Assembly (NCBI GenBank): GCA_019426215.1
Contig: CM033400.1
Location: 15,360,568 to 15,424,567, forward strand
Direction of reading: 5' to 3'
Source of the DNA: Buddleja alternifolia
Lineage: Eukaryota; Streptophyta; Magnoliopsida; Lamiales; Scrophulariaceae
DNA length: 64,000 nucleotides
Part shown: positions 1-11,884 of the stretch, one piece after another
How positions within the stretch are numbered: position 1 is the stretch's first letter
Layout of the letters: each line of letters starts with the position of its first letter
The notes under the pieces: generated by a model
What the model was told of the DNA's origin: nothing
Database searches by the model: none
The model's input: only the letters and a program-made list of their open reading frames with translations
Translations under genes and position numbers: made by a program

Positions 1-809
1 TCTCACTTGATCGGGGTACATCAGTGTAGAGCTTATACTCATATGGAATTCATAGTCAAGAGGTTTGTAATGACACAGTCATTCGTACTTGGTTGGGCTA
101 CGATGTGGGGCCACGAGGCTGGCTAGGTGTCACCCACATCCTTTGGTATCCTCCCATTCCCAATCAAGACGAACCTAGAGAGTTGCGCTACCAGGAATGA
201 GCGGGAAATCACTTTGTGTACTTGGGGGCATTTTGGTAATTTGTCATTAGATGGACAAATTACTTGAGTGGACTGATTAATTTAATTAGTTGTTTAATTG
301 GATTAAACAATGGAATATTAAATTAATTTGAATATTTAATTAGATTAAATATGAAATATAATTAAATTAAAGTGGACTAAGTTGACTAGGCCAACTTAGC
401 CCACTTGGAAATCCACATGGGCCTATGAGGCGCCTAACCTGGGCCCAAGAAGGAGGATTCTATTTAAATCCTCCGTCACTAAGATCTAGGTTAAGATAAG
501 ATCAGTTGCCACCAAGAGTTACATGGAAAAGTAGAGAGAAAATATTCTCTCCCTTTTCTTCTCTTCTAGCCGCCACCTGGAGAACGAAGAGGAAGATTTT
601 CTGGAGAATTCTACGTGTGATTATCTAGAGGCAGAAATCCCGGGGATTGCTACTATAAACGGTGGATCAAGAAATGAAACGAAGTACAAAGAGGTAAATT
701 GTTCTATCTCTACTTCGTTTAAAAATCAACGAAAACCTAAATTGACCCATGGCTCGGCAATCGAATCGAAATTTTATTCCACTATGTTTTCGGGCATCGA
801 TTCCCAACA
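1..809 (+). repeat. Copia-type LTR, 3' part (family C)
   Basis: The block ends in TTCCCAACA at 801-809, a typical LTR terminus, and is followed at once by copia coding sequence. The same family lies in reverse at 34249-36395: its end matches TGTTGGGAATCGATAACG there, and the AT-rich stretch around 340-480 matches the complement of 36100-36190. Positions 90-180 also resemble the family B LTR at 2110-2200, so families B and C are related. The left end is outside the window. No coding sequence is seen in it. Confidence 0.65.
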
Positions 810-810
810 A

Positions 811-1630
811 TATATTGAAAAGAAGTCCATCCAAATCTGTTCCTAAAACTCCACATGAGATGTGAAATAATAGGAAATCAAGTCTTAATCACATCAAGAT
901 TTGGGGATGTTTTTCTTATGTCAAGAAGACCAAAGTAGAAAAATTGAAGATAAGATCCCAAATGGGACGTTTCATTAGATATCCCGAAGATTCCATGGGA
1001 TCATTGTTTTACCTACATGATGATCAAAGGATCATTGTGGCCGTTCAAGCCCACTTCCTTGAGGATGAGTTCATCTTGGAAGGTGGTTAAGGTAGAAAGA
1101 TTGTTCTATAAGAACAACATGAAACTCTCACCGAGACATCTGTTCAAGAACCAAGAGCCGACCCAGTAGTAGCCAACCGCCACGTAGATCTGGTAGAATA
1201 CCGCATGAACCTGAAAGGTATGGGTATCTACTGCAGAGGGAGCTAGGACTACACACTGTAGTAGAGGAAGATCATGAACATGATCCTTCTACCTATGATC
1301 AAGCGATGGTGGATGTTGACGCTTCAAGATGGCATGAAGCAATGGAAACAGAGATGGATTCTATGCAATCGAACCAAGTCTGGACCTTGGTAGATAGTCT
1401 TGAAGGTATTGTACCTATAGGGTGCAAATGGATCTACAAAAGAAAGATTAGTAGCAATGGGAAGGTTGACACCTATAAAGTCAAGCTTGTAGCGAAAGGC
1501 TATAGTCAAAGAGAAGCAACTGACTATCAAGAGACCTTTTCGCCCGTGACCATGATAAAATCCATCTGAATCCTGTTATCCATCGCTGCATACTTGGACT
1601 ATGAGATATGGCAGATGGATGTCAAAACTG
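811..1630 (+). pseudogene. Ty1/copia pol fragment: integrase C-terminus to start of reverse transcriptase
   Basis: Reading in several frames shows the end of a copia integrase (a PSKSVPKTPHEM-like stretch, then IWGCFSYV at about 898-925) and a connector broken by stops. The first part of the RVT_2 reverse transcriptase follows at 1306-1569, with W-x-x-A-M-x-x-E-M, VWTLV, KWIYKRK, KLVAKGY and the start of FSPV; after a stop at 1567-1569 the sense continues to about 1630 (MDVKT). Gag, protease and the integrase core are missing, because the LTR end at 809 touches integrase directly. The fragment stops where the family B LTR begins at 1631. It cannot be active. Confidence 0.75.
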
Positions 1631-3004
1631 TTCTGTCACATTGGTTTTCACTATGTGACTGTCAATGATAGAACTGATTATTCGTAATAGGTATAAGTGA
1701 ACCTATGACCTGAAGTATCAAGCTAAAGATACACATGTGACGTCAAGTCTGTCACTAGAGTAGTTAGACCTAATTCACCAGTTGGTGGGGTCGACCTCAA
1801 AATGCCGATCGATAGGCAAGTGGTAGTCTTAGCTAATAACTAATATGGGATTTGTTCTCTCGTAAGTGAATGAGAAAGTGTCTTATGAGATTATAGTTAA
1901 TAGAGATCAAAGTCTTTAGCCAAAGCAAAGAAGGCAATTGTGCAAGGCAATAAATCGAACTTAATGATCTCGTATTATTATAATTAATATATATGGTCAA
2001 GTTCAGTGAGTTTGACATCACCGTGACTCTTACTTGACTGGGACATGTGTAAAAAGGATTTATACGTATATGGTATTTATGATTGGAAGATTGTGAAATG
2101 ATCCATTCATTCAATTTCATTTGGGTTACGAAGTGGGCCATGTGACTGGCTAGCTGTTACCCACTTCCTTTAGATTCCTCTCATTGTCAAACGAAACGAA
2201 CCTAAAAAGTCGTGCTAAAGGATTGATAAAGAAAAATAAAGTATTTTTCTATATAGAACCAAGAGATTTAATTTATGGGATAAATTAAATGTGATTAATT
2301 AATTGCTCATTAGATGAGATAATTAATTATAAAGATAAGATTAATTATTAATTAATTTCTCAAGGAAATAAATTAATGAATTAATTTGTCTAATTAATTT
2401 GATTATTTAATTAATTAATTTATTGGATATAATAAATAATTTCTTAAATAATAGAGAATCAATTAAAACAAGAGACGAGTCGAGCCGGGCCAAATAAAGA
2501 GTGCCTCCTATGGCCTAGTTGGGCGTCCACTTGGATGCCCAACATGGGCTCTTGACTCTTGTCTTGGTCAACAAATCAAGTGATATTAAATACATTACTT
2601 AAAAGACTCTTGACCTAGATGAATTCATAATTCACACAACTCTCCTAAAAAGAAAAAGAAAAACTCCTCCCTCTCTCTCATACAAGCTAGACATCGGTTA
2701 AGGAGAAGAAGAAGGAGGAAAATTTTTCGTCAATCAATTCACGTGATAATTTAGAGACAGCGTGTGTTCGTTGTTCAGATCAAACTTCAAGAAAACTTTA
2801 AGGAATTCGAGAAGACTGGATTTCACAAGGATTGGAGATTTCACCACTTCATCAAATCGAGACTTAGAAGAAGGATCGAGTTCTCCAACCACCTCGCTTC
2901 AACGGGTAAGTTTTAGCGAGGTTTTTCGATTCATCTATGCATATCGAGATGATACTGTGGCTATTTTTTTTATTCCGCTGTGCAATTTTTTGCAAAACTC
3001 AACA
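1631..3004 (+). repeat. LTR family B, 5'-truncated copy
   Basis: This stretch aligns by eye along its length with 42177-43556, the full LTR of the element at 41780-45340. Shared landmarks are the start TTCTGTCACA, a GGTGGGGTCGACCTC block, an AT-rich ATTAATTA zone near 2280-2450 and the end AACTCAACA at 2996-3004. The first 400 bases of the LTR are missing and replaced by the copia fragment. The primer-site sequence after the LTR is also missing; a Sirevirus ORF follows directly. Apparent reading frames at 1833-2141 (minus) and 2762-3022 are by-products of LTR sequence. Confidence 0.7.
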
Positions 3005-5046
3005 TCTCCACCAAGGGATTAAGGCCATCTTCAATGCTGGGATGGAATTCTGTGTAAGTGAAGAGGCATGGACAGAAGCATATGTGGGCAACCGGTATTC
3101 CTTCCAGGATCTGGTGAATGCTCCACATTTATTCGACATAGGAATGCATGACAAGAAGTGTCAGTTTGCTAAGTATTGCCTTTCTAAGCATGAGATGTGA
3201 GTTGGTCCAATTGAAGATTTGCCAAGCGCCAGACGAGAGACTGAGACATTTCTACATGAAGCGCGCAGACACTCTTCTCAACTTCTGTGGAAGAGCGTAT
3301 AGCATTGGTGTGTGCCCAATATCTGATCTTACAATCACTTCAAGTCATAGTGATGAAAATCTAAGAAAGCTGATCAAGATCATGATTACAGTGAAGCATT
3401 TTGATCGCATCTTTACTAACAATCTGCAAAAGATAAATGGATCTCGAATCAATCCATTTAAGGGTTATTTTCTCCTTCCTTCAATCAACCAGGAACTGAG
3501 AAAGCATTACAATTTTGTCATTTCTATGCTTGAGAGAAATCAAGAGATTGCTCAGGCTGCCTACCCCTACCTTGAAGAGTACTACAGACTCTATGTTGCT
3601 GACGATGATCAACACCGTATTCCGAAGAATCGTCTCATTGCCTTCTCAATTGACTATCACCCCAATATTCTTTTCTTCATCCCTCAGGTGAAGTCAAGGC
3701 TGAGTTTGGATAAAGTCTTACAGATCATTGGTCCGATGTGGGTTAGAGCAATGGACAATCCTGTTCGCACATTCATTGATAGCACTTGTATACCAGAGAA
3801 GTGTTACTTCTCTATGAACTTTCAATTTGATTATCATCATCAAATAGACCCAGAACTTATGGACGTTCCTATGATAGAAGAAGTTCTATCAGCTGAACCT
3901 GTTGAAGAAATTGTTCAGATGGACTTATCTCAGAGTGTTCCTCCGAAATAAATACCTCAAGCGCCTATTGTGGCCGCAATTCCTGAAATATCTGAGGTTG
4001 AAACTATTCCAGACGCTGAAACTGAGCATGCGACTGATGTAGTTAAAGCGTTTGCTCATCAAGCTAAAGTTCACTCTGATATTGTGGAAGTTGCTGAGTT
4101 TGCTAAGGTGTTAGATAAAGCGCAAGACAAAGTGTTCGACACAACAAATCTCCCATCTCTTGAATCTCTGAAGACCACATCAAAGTTCAAGCTTAAAACT
4201 GTTACTCCAACAATTCTAAGTGTTGCTGGTCAGGAGTTTACTCCAATTATGAGAGAAGCATTGGAAGAAGTGCGCGATCACACTGAGAATTGTGCCAATG
4301 CTCTCAACTGGATTTAAGATGATCCTCAAAGGATCGAATCATAGAATGTAGACTCTCATATTGTCCACATATGCAGTATTGCCCATAGCTCTGTTCAAGA
4401 AAGTCTCAAAGCTTTACTAAATTAGAAGACGCTAACGTTGCAGCCATTCTGGACATGAAAGAACACTTTACAAAGTGTTGTGATGATCTTGCAATGACAT
4501 TATCTCAAATTGCTACTCAAGTGGGAATTATTACTAAGCCCATGTCAAAATCTGATGATGGCAATAAGGGGGCAAAGAGAAAGCATGATAGTTCAAAGGT
4601 GTCCTCATCTTTGTCTAAGCTCCAAGAACTTCAGCGTACTCCGAGTCAGATTCTTCCTCCCCCTCCTCCACTTAACTTAAGCCAACTTGGGTTGCTGCTG
4701 TTGGAGTGCCTAGTAACACCTCTGGGTTTCCTCCAATTCCGCAAAGGAATGACTTGTCAGTGCCTTCTCAAGAATACTTTGAACAGTATGATGTATCGAT
4801 TGAACGTGCTCCTCTCCTTGATCCGACCAACTCTGAAATAATTAAAGAAGAGAAGCAGATGACAACGTTCAGCAGAGCTTACAGGATTTGCCAAAGGCAT
4901 ATTGGCATCGATCCTACTGAATGGAACAAACATTGGGTTGCTTTCAAGAGTCAGTCTGTAGCTAAAAAGCAGACCGTCGTAAATGCAGATCATGCTGGAA
5001 TGATTGCTCTAGATGTCCAATTGACTGAAGCTATTTATGCCAAAAT
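3005..5046 (+). pseudogene. Sirevirus extra 3' ORF, broken fragment
   Basis: This is the downstream part of the extra ORF that lies between pol and the 3' LTR in the complete Sirevirus at 17664-31641. It starts inside the homologous protein (HQGIKAI here, HHEGIRA at 27798) and is collinear to its C-terminus. The best-conserved block is 3350-3790 (SRINPF, ML.RNQ, AAYPYLEEYY, RTFI). Interruptions include TGA at 3198, TAG at about 3298, a frameshift near 3300, TAA at 3949 and 4315, and shifts near 4450 and 4700. The final piece (4706-5089) keeps ILAEE-like and IGIDPTEWNKH motifs and then reads into the LTR. The function of this ORF is unknown; some Sireviruses have an 'envelope-like' gene in this position, but nothing here proves an envelope role. 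Confidence 0.7.
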
Positions 5047-6607
5047 TGTTAGAAAATTTCTTGTTAGATATTTTGATGATGACAATTAGATTTTATGTTA
5101 GACCCCAATTTACATAAGTTTGATTTTATTATAAAATATGTAAAGGCTTTGAGCGTTAGATTTATATAAGGCTTTTATTTGTTTTTATTCTAGATTGATA
5201 GGCTAAGTATCTTAGATTGAGCGTCTGATATTTCTCTGAGTGAGTTTGTCATAAGTCAAGTCTGAAGTACAAGAATCTAAAGTCTGAATAAAGATGAAGA
5301 TTTCTAAGCAAGCGTCTGAGCATCAAGCTACTTCAAGCGTTGATGTGAAGGATCCAAGCTAAGGATCATTCAAGGTTAAATGAGCGTTTATCAAGACAAG
5401 ATTTTACCTGAATTTATTCCTAAGTTCAGAAGGAGTTAAATGCAATTATTATCAAAGCATTAATGTCCAACGGGTATTAAATTCAAATACATTAAATGCT
5501 TATAAGAGCATTAAATATGATAAACACTCCAGGACGTACGGAGAAGCTTTCCCGTTGGACTATCAACTTTACAGAGTCTGCGAAACCAACTTTTGCAGCA
5601 GAATTTCAGGGATAAAGGACATAGAGTTGCCCACTCGCGAAAGTGATAGACATGCGTTAAGCTTAGTGTCAAACGGACACTTTATCCAAGAAAGTCTATA
5701 AATAAGACTTCAGCAACAAGCCAAATACAGAAGAACAACAAGCTTACAAGCCAAAACTCTGTTGCATTGAAGTCTCAAACCTTAAACTTTCAGAAAAGCT
5801 TGAATATCCATTTCAAACATTCCTTTAGCTTTCATCAATCCCTAAAACAGTCATCCAATATCTCAAATCTCTTTTCAAGAAGAACCCTACATTATTACTG
5901 AGATATTCAAGTTGTTTGAACTTCCAAAAATCAAACAAACCAGTTGACAAAAACCCTATTCAGCCCCTCAATCTGTGTGAAGAAGAAGTTAAATACTTGC
6001 ACTATTAATGGGTGAAAGAAGCAGGCGGATCAAAGTGTCTTGGAGCTAAAATCTGTGTGACCAAGGAGCTCAAGCCATTCTTTATCCAATCTATCCTCTA
6101 TGTTGTAGAAGTTTCTGTGTGATTCTTTGAAGATCATCTTAGTGGATTTCCTCCGAGTTGAAAAAGAAGAAGAAGGACAGAGTTGGGATTACACCACCCT
6201 ACGAACCTTTTAAGCTTTGTGTTCTTTATTTTATCGTTTATTTCCTTTATTATCTCATATCATTGCATAAACGAATCAGTAAACACATTGATAAAAAAAA
6301 TTTAAACTAAAAGCAACTAAGTAAAATTTGTGACGCTAAACCTGTTCAAAAGAAGACTTAAAATATTTCCACTGTGCTAACGCTGATAAGAGAACTGAAC
6401 ACTTTGCCTTATTTTGGTTGAGTATTCAAATCTTGAGTCTAAGTTAACTTTCTACAAATTGTCTTCAAGTAAACGCTCAGCCAAACGTCTATATTCTTAA
6501 GCGTCCAACACCTTTTGAATACAAAATTTTTGAAGTTCAAGAAAACTTTAGGGTCTATTCAACCCCCCTCCCCCCTAGACTCTTTCGTATATCACTTGGG
6601 ACCAACA
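5047..6607 (+). repeat. Sirevirus-type 3' LTR (1561 bp)
   Basis: It begins TGTTAGAAAATTTC and ends GGGACCAACA, like the LTRs at 17664, 30072 and 51123, but is clearly more diverged. It has the family's TATAAATA-like box (CTATAAATAAGACTTC at about 5697), a C-rich run at 6565-6576 and many AGCGTY words. The polypurine tract and about 230 bp that normally separate the 3' ORF from the LTR are deleted. The ORF therefore runs through the junction and ends at 5089. Confidence 0.8.
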
Positions 6608-7150
6608 AAAACTACAAGTTTGAGTCATATCATCAACAAATTTATATATAGGTACTAAATCATATTATTTTAGTTAACAAACGAATACTACATGATTGGT
6701 ATATTGAATAAAACGAATATTAAGAAATAACATAATTGATAAATATCATTAGTAATATAAATAGATATAAAGAAGCTAGTTTTTTTTTAAAATTGAATTT
6801 AAAATATATTGGTAACTACCATATTTTGAATTTCAAATTTTGAAGATTTTAGATAAAGATTAATAACCAAATTTATCCAAATTAAATAAACAAAATATAA
6901 ATTAAATTACTTATGTTTCACAATTGATTTCATTAGGTCATCCACACGTGCATTTACTTGGATGACCTCAAATGTTGTATTTTATTATATAACTAGTTGT
7001 AACCTCGTGCCAAGGCACATGATACTAATTATGTAGAAACTTATGATACAAAAAGTTATATATTTACCATTACATAATTTATTTATTTGTAATTTGTAAG
7101 ATTATCATATTTAATTCAATTTAACAATTATTATCAAATAAGTTTTTATA
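6608..7150. other. AT-rich intergenic spacer with a hairpin
   Basis: No gene or recognised transposon is visible. An inverted repeat (AGGTCATCCA at 6935-6944, TGGATGACCT at 6959-6968) is followed by a TTTTATTATATA stretch. A related unit with one matched arm change lies at 8317-8375. Confidence 0.5.
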
Positions 7151-8091
7151 GGGATAATTACATCCCGATCCCCTCACGATAGGCCTAATTAAAGATTCCC
7201 CCCCCCCCCCCCCCCCCCCCAACTTTTTTTATTACTCACCCCCCCCTCTGATTTGCAAACGTTTACATAAGGCAACCACCGTTAGGGTTGCACTAGGGTT
7301 CCGTTAAATTTTATGTGATCTAACTAGAATGACCTTATAATTATTATTTTTTAATTTTTTTAATCAAAAATTGAAATTTAAAAAACAAAAAAAAAAAATA
7401 ATTACAAAAATCATTAAATAAATGTTCAATATAGTAGAAATTATTATGTAACTATTAGAAAATATAAAAATATTTAGAAAATGTTAGAAAATAAATGAAA
7501 ATAGGAAAAATATTAGAAAAATATCTTTTAATGTAAAAAAATATGTTTGGTAAACGTTAGAAATATCTAAAAAATAGAAAAAATATTTGGTAAATATTAA
7601 AAATTATTATAAAAATATTAGAAAATATCTAATAATGTAAAAAAAAATCGTATATGTTAGAAAAAATTCGATTCAATTGAAATCGATGTGAATCGATTTG
7701 ATTGAAATTGATTTCGATCGATCTGATTGAAATCGATTTCAATCAATTCGAAACCGGTGAAGAAGATGAAGAAGAAGGTGAAGAAGGAGATGAAGAAGAC
7801 GGTGGTGTGAGATGGCGGTGATGGGAAGCGCTAGTGAAGACGAAGAAGGCGAACAAGATGAAAAGGTTAGTTTTTGACTTAATTTTTTTTTTGTTTTTTT
7901 CTATTTTCCTTTTTCGTTTCTCCTTTTTCCATTTTTTCAGTGTTTATTAATTGTAATTATTTTATTTTTAAGGGTTTAATCAAGAGCATTTTCGACCATT
8001 CTGTTAGGGCAAATTGACGAATGGAAGGTTTTGCAGACTACAGGGGGTGTGAGTAATTAAAAAAACCTGGGGGTAATCTGTAATTATGTTG
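7151..8091. mobile_element. Non-autonomous TIR-type element with C-rich ends
   Basis: The two ends are rough inverted copies. ATAATTACA at 7154 mirrors TGTAATTAT at 8080, and ATTACTCACCCCCCC near 7230 mirrors GGGGGTGTGAGTAATT near 8045. The left end has a run of about 20 C at 7200-7220. The middle holds overlapping GAAATCGATTTCAAT-like palindromes (7665-7755) and a GAAGAAGATGAAG-rich stretch (7760-7860). No transposase frame exists. The superfamily is uncertain; a Mutator-like MITE is one possibility, and no clean target duplication was found. Confidence 0.45.
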
Positions 8092-8531
8092 AATGTCGTG
8101 ATTTTAGCATCATAAATAATGGGTTTTGATATGCAAATTAATTTGGATCAAGGGATATCATAAATCTCATAATCAAAAATTTGGGAAGTTTATTAAGTAG
8201 TAAAGAATAGGATTTTTTCCAAGCAATTAAATGATCTAAAATTAACAGAAATCACTTTCAACTCAATCACACTTAAATGATTCAATTTTGTTTATATGAC
8301 GAAATTGAGTTCAACTAGGCCATCCACATATGCGCTTAATTGTATGGCCTCAAAGGTTGTGTTTTATTATATATAGATATATGGTAATATCACTAAATTA
8401 TTTACTTTATAAAATGGTATTTGTGTAGATTCAAGTAGACTAAAGCTGGACATAGAACATGCACTTATTATGTATAATTTGGTCAAAATATAAGAATGAA
8501 TCTTGATGAGAACAAGTATAAGTATTATCCT
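8092..8531. other. AT-rich spacer with second copy of the hairpin unit
   Basis: This is AT-rich sequence up to the TRIM insertion, with no gene seen. Positions 8290-8375 repeat the hairpin unit of 6920-7000 (AGGCCATCCA at 8317-8326, TGTATGGCCT at 8341-8350, then TTTTATTATATA). ATCCT at 8527-8531 is the left copy of the TRIM target duplication. Confidence 0.5.
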
Positions 8532-8662
8532 TGTTAGATATTATTATTGCTCTCCTAGTTAGATTAGTATTATTATTGTTTTCCTTGTATTCTCTCTCTC
8601 TTGTAACTATATATATGTTACTCATTAATATAAGTTCTCCACGGGTTTTCTCTAATCTAACA
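8532..8662 (+). repeat. TRIM LTR 1 (131 bp)
   Basis: It starts TGTTAGATATTATTATTGC and ends TCTAATCTAACA. A TATATATATG box near 8607 is the probable promoter. Confidence 0.8.
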
Positions 8663-8675
8663 TGGTATCAAAGCT
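8663..8675 (+). other. TRIM primer binding site
   Basis: TGGTATCAAAGCT directly follows LTR 1. It matches the usual initiator tRNA-Met site TGGTATCAGAGC with one change. The second copy at 9426 (TGGTATCGATCT) is more diverged. Confidence 0.7.
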
Positions 8676-9246
8676 AAAGGGTATCTTCTCTCAACCCTCA
8701 CGATCCTTCGCTTCCGCCAGCCTCTACCATCGCCGTCCCCATCCGGTTCTTTAATTTTTTTTCTCTCCTCCAGAGTCGCTGTCTCCTTGTCTGGCGACAT
8801 CACTTCTTTCTACCTCTATCTTTTCTCTTTCTTTTCTCTCTCTCACCCTCCTTTTTTCTTCAAATCTGAAAATAATCTCTTCTCTCTATTCTCTCAAATG
8901 GTCTCCTATAGTTTTATTAGTTGCCGCCACTCACCCTTGGAGAACGAGAACTTAGAGCCCCCACCCTTTTGTTTTATGTCTCCTCCTTCTCTCTTTGGCT
9001 GCGGGCCGCCGCCTTCTCTCTTGGATGCGGGCCGCTGCACTTAGCCACCGTCGACTTTAGTTTTATTATTTGTCGCTGCTCACCCTTGGAAAACGAGGAC
9101 TTGTAGCCGCCGCCGCCGCCTTCGCTGTCTCTTAAGGCCGCCACCACCTTTTATATTTGTCCCCGTCTTCTTCTCAAATTCTCTGTGACCGAATTTCTTT
9201 GGTCCGGTCTCAATGTTCAAGACTCTCACGTTTCGACTGCGGGGAG
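8676..9246 (+). other. TRIM internal domain 1
   Basis: This is C- and T-rich non-coding sequence that holds an internal duplication. A unit with TTTTATTA, CGCC and CTCACCCTTGGA occurs at 8910-8950 and again at 9060-9100. Open frames at 8787-9106 are low-complexity and overlap each other, so they are not called as genes. A purine tract ends the domain. Confidence 0.6.
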
Positions 9247-9425
9247 TGTTAGATAATATAATATCTTTACATATCTTTCTATTATTAATGTTAGTTTAGG
9301 TTTCTTTATGTTTCATTGTATTTATTTTTTCCTTATTTATAGTTAGGGTTTCTTGTTTACATGTATCTCTATAAATATGTTACTCAGTAATACAACTTCC
9401 CTAGGGGATTTTCTCTAATCTAACA
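9247..9425 (+). repeat. TRIM LTR 2 (179 bp)
   Basis: It has the same ends as LTR 1 but about 48 bp of extra or diverged middle sequence. It is shared by the two internal domains. Confidence 0.75.
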
Positions 9426-10007
9426 TGGTATCGATCTAAAGGGTATCTTCTCTCAACCCTCACTATCTCTCTCTTTCGCTAGTCTCTATCATCATAGTCC
9501 CCGTTTGGCTCTAATGTTTTTTCTCTCCTCCCTGTATTCAACAATGGCAGCCCACCACTCTTCTTGTAGTGCAACTTCTACCAACAATTCTTTCTTTCTT
9601 CCTTTTTTCTCTATATTCATTATTTCCACATTTCTAATTCTTAGCCACTTTCATGGCTGAATTGCAAGATATTCAATTCCTTATTTCTTTTTTTCTGAAT
9701 CATAAAAATTCTTTTTCCACCCATATGGCGTTCTTTTAATTGTTGTTAATATAAAACAATAGCCATCTTTTTCCTTCTCTAGTTTTTTTTTCTTTTCCTC
9801 TGGCCATGTTTTATCGTCACCGCTGTTTGATTAATAGCCGTTTGATTGGCCGCCGCTTGCTGAAGATTAAATCTATCAACCAAGAAGGCAAAGAAAATAA
9901 AAGATGCTGCTAAGAAGCATTCTCTACACTAAAAGAGTACCATTCCGACTTCTTGGTTTTTCGTTCCAGTCTCAGCGTTCGAGACCTCCCATTTTGACTG
10001 CGGAGGG
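9426..10007 (+). other. TRIM internal domain 2
   Basis: It begins with the diverged primer site and a GGGTATCTTCTCTCAACCC block shared with domain 1, then differs. It is T- and C-rich and has no gene. It ends GACTGCGGAGGG, the presumed polypurine tract. Confidence 0.6.
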
Positions 10008-10081
10008 TGTTAGATATTATTATTGCTCTCCTAGTTAGATTAGTATTGTTATTACTTTCTTAGTTAGACTAGTATTCTTAT
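10008..10081 (+). repeat. TRIM LTR 3, left part
   Basis: It starts TGTTAGATATTATTATTGC, identical to LTR 1, and is cut at 10081 by the nested copia element; CTTAT at 10077-10081 is the target-site copy. Confidence 0.8.
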
Positions 10082-10327
10082 TGTTATGAAATAACCCCAA
10101 ATATTATGAAATATATACAAATATTCTAAAGTAGAGAGACTAGAGAATTAAGAAGAGAATTATTTCTTTGATTTTGGTGTATTTCTCAATACAATGGCAA
10201 AGCCTATTTATAGGCACAAAACAAGATCAAATATTGATTACAAAATGAGGTAATGGAATTGTAGGTGAATCCACTAAATTATGTATTGGAGTTATATGGA
10301 CATCCACTTAATGAATTATTCATAACA
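10082..10327 (-). repeat. Copia 3' LTR (246 bp)
   Basis: Its sequence is nearly identical to 15193-15438. It ends at 10327, where CTCCCCCTT (the purine tract on the minus strand) begins. Confidence 0.9.
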
Positions 10328-10570
10328 CTCCCCCTTGGATGTCCATCACTTAAGAATATGTCTCGTTAAAACCTTATTAGGAAAAACCCTGTGGGATAAA
10401 AACCTAGTGAAGGAAAAAGAGTACATAATTCTTTCAATACGCAATCAGATGCTGCCTCATTAAAAACCTTACCAGGAAAACCCAGTGGGAAAAACCTTGG
10501 TTAAGGGAAAAAGAGTGCAGCGCGTATTATCTCCCCCTCATGACAATATCAGTCAAGATCTTTAAGTCTA
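10328..10570 (-). promoter_or_regulatory. Polypurine tract and duplicated 3' non-coding block
   Basis: CTCCCCCTT at 10328-10336 reads AAGGGGGAG on the minus strand, right before the 3' LTR. A second such tract is CTCCCCCTC at 10531. Between them a block of about 65 bp is present twice (10370-10430 and 10455-10520), with TTAAAA.CCTTA..AGGAAAA and GTGGGA..AAAACCT in both. Confidence 0.65.
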
Positions 10571-10589
10571 CGCACACTAATATTGTAGA

Positions 10590-11884
10590 CTAGCTTTTCA
10601 AATGTTGCTGTGGGAAGTGCCTTGGTGAACAAATCAACAAGATTATCTCTGGAACGGATTTGTTGAACATATTCTTCTGAAGATCATGAGTGAAAAAGAA
10701 CTTTGGTGAAATATGTTTTGTTCTATCTCCATTAATGTACCCTTCTTTCAATTGTGCGATACATGCGGAATTATCTTCATATAAGATCGTCGGGATCATT
10801 TTTCCAGAAGATAAACCACAAGTCCCTCGAATGTGTTGAATCATGGATCTTAACTAAACACATTCTCGACTTGCCTCGTGAATAGCCAAGATTTCTGCAT
10901 GATTAGATGATGTGGCCGATATAGTTTGTTTCATAGATCACCATGAAATGGCTGTGCCACCACATGTAAATAAATAGCCCGTTTGTGAACGACCATTATG
11001 AGGATCAGACATATATCCAGCATCTGCATATCCAACCAATTCGGACTTGGGTACATTTGAATAAAACAAGCTCATATCCATTGTTCCATTAAGATAGGGA
11101 AGTACCTGCTTAACCCCATTCCAATGCCTTCGCGTAGGAGAAGAACTATATCTTGCTAATAGATTAACAGCGAATGCTACATCAGGTCGAGTATGACAAG
11201 CAAGATACATTAGTGCACCGATTGCACTTAGATATGGTACTTCAGGACCAAGTAGTTCTTCATCACTTTCTTGAGGTCGAAAAGGATCTTTGTTCACATC
11301 TAGTGACCTTACGACCATCGGGGTGCTCAATGGATGTGATTTATCCATATAGAATCGTTTTAGCACCTTTGATATATAAGCGTCTTGATATACAAAAATT
11401 CCGTTCTTTAAATATTCAATTCGCAACCCAAGGCAAAATTTTGTTCTTCCAAGATCTTTCATCTCAAATTCTTTCTTTAAGCAATTAACAGTTTTTGAAA
11501 TCTCTTCAGGAGTTCCAACGATATTTAAATCGTCAACATAAACTGTAATTATAACAAACTCATTTCCAGATCTTTTCATGAAAATAGAAGGACAAATTTG
11601 ATCATTCTTATATCATTCCTTCAACAAATATTTACTGAGACGATTATACCACATTCGTCCAGATTGTTTCAGTCCATACAATGACTTACTTAATTAATTG
11701 AATAATGTTCTCGAGAACTTGATTTATATGCTTCAGGCATATTAAATCCTTCAGGGATTTTCATATATATATCATTATCAAGCGAGCCATACAAATAGGC
11801 TGTAACAACATCCATTAGACGCAAATCAAGTTTTTCATGCACTGCCAGACTTATTATATAACGAAAAGTAGTTGCATCCACCAC
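10590..11884 (-). pseudogene. Copia reverse transcriptase and RNase H remnant
   Basis: On the minus strand, 11884-11690 carries the RT block with MDVVTAYLYGSLD and YMKIPEGF. 11579-10938 carries the catalytic YVDD (VYVDDLNIVG), KDLG, and the RNase H start with GYADAGYMSDP and SQTGY. 10844-10590 has EDNSACI and KHISPKFF, the end of RNase H. Frameshifts and stops separate the three parts, and WNG replaces the usual order near the YL block. YVDD itself is kept. Confidence 0.8.

Noticed and set aside
7200..7220. Run of about 20 C as a possible assembly artefact or G-quadruplex
   Set aside because: Similar C-runs occur at Sirevirus LTR ends; it is better seen as homopolymer growth, and nothing supports a function.
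8787..9106. Proline- and serine-rich small frames in the TRIM
   Set aside because: They lie in the low-complexity TRIM internal domain, overlap one another and have no homology that I recognise.
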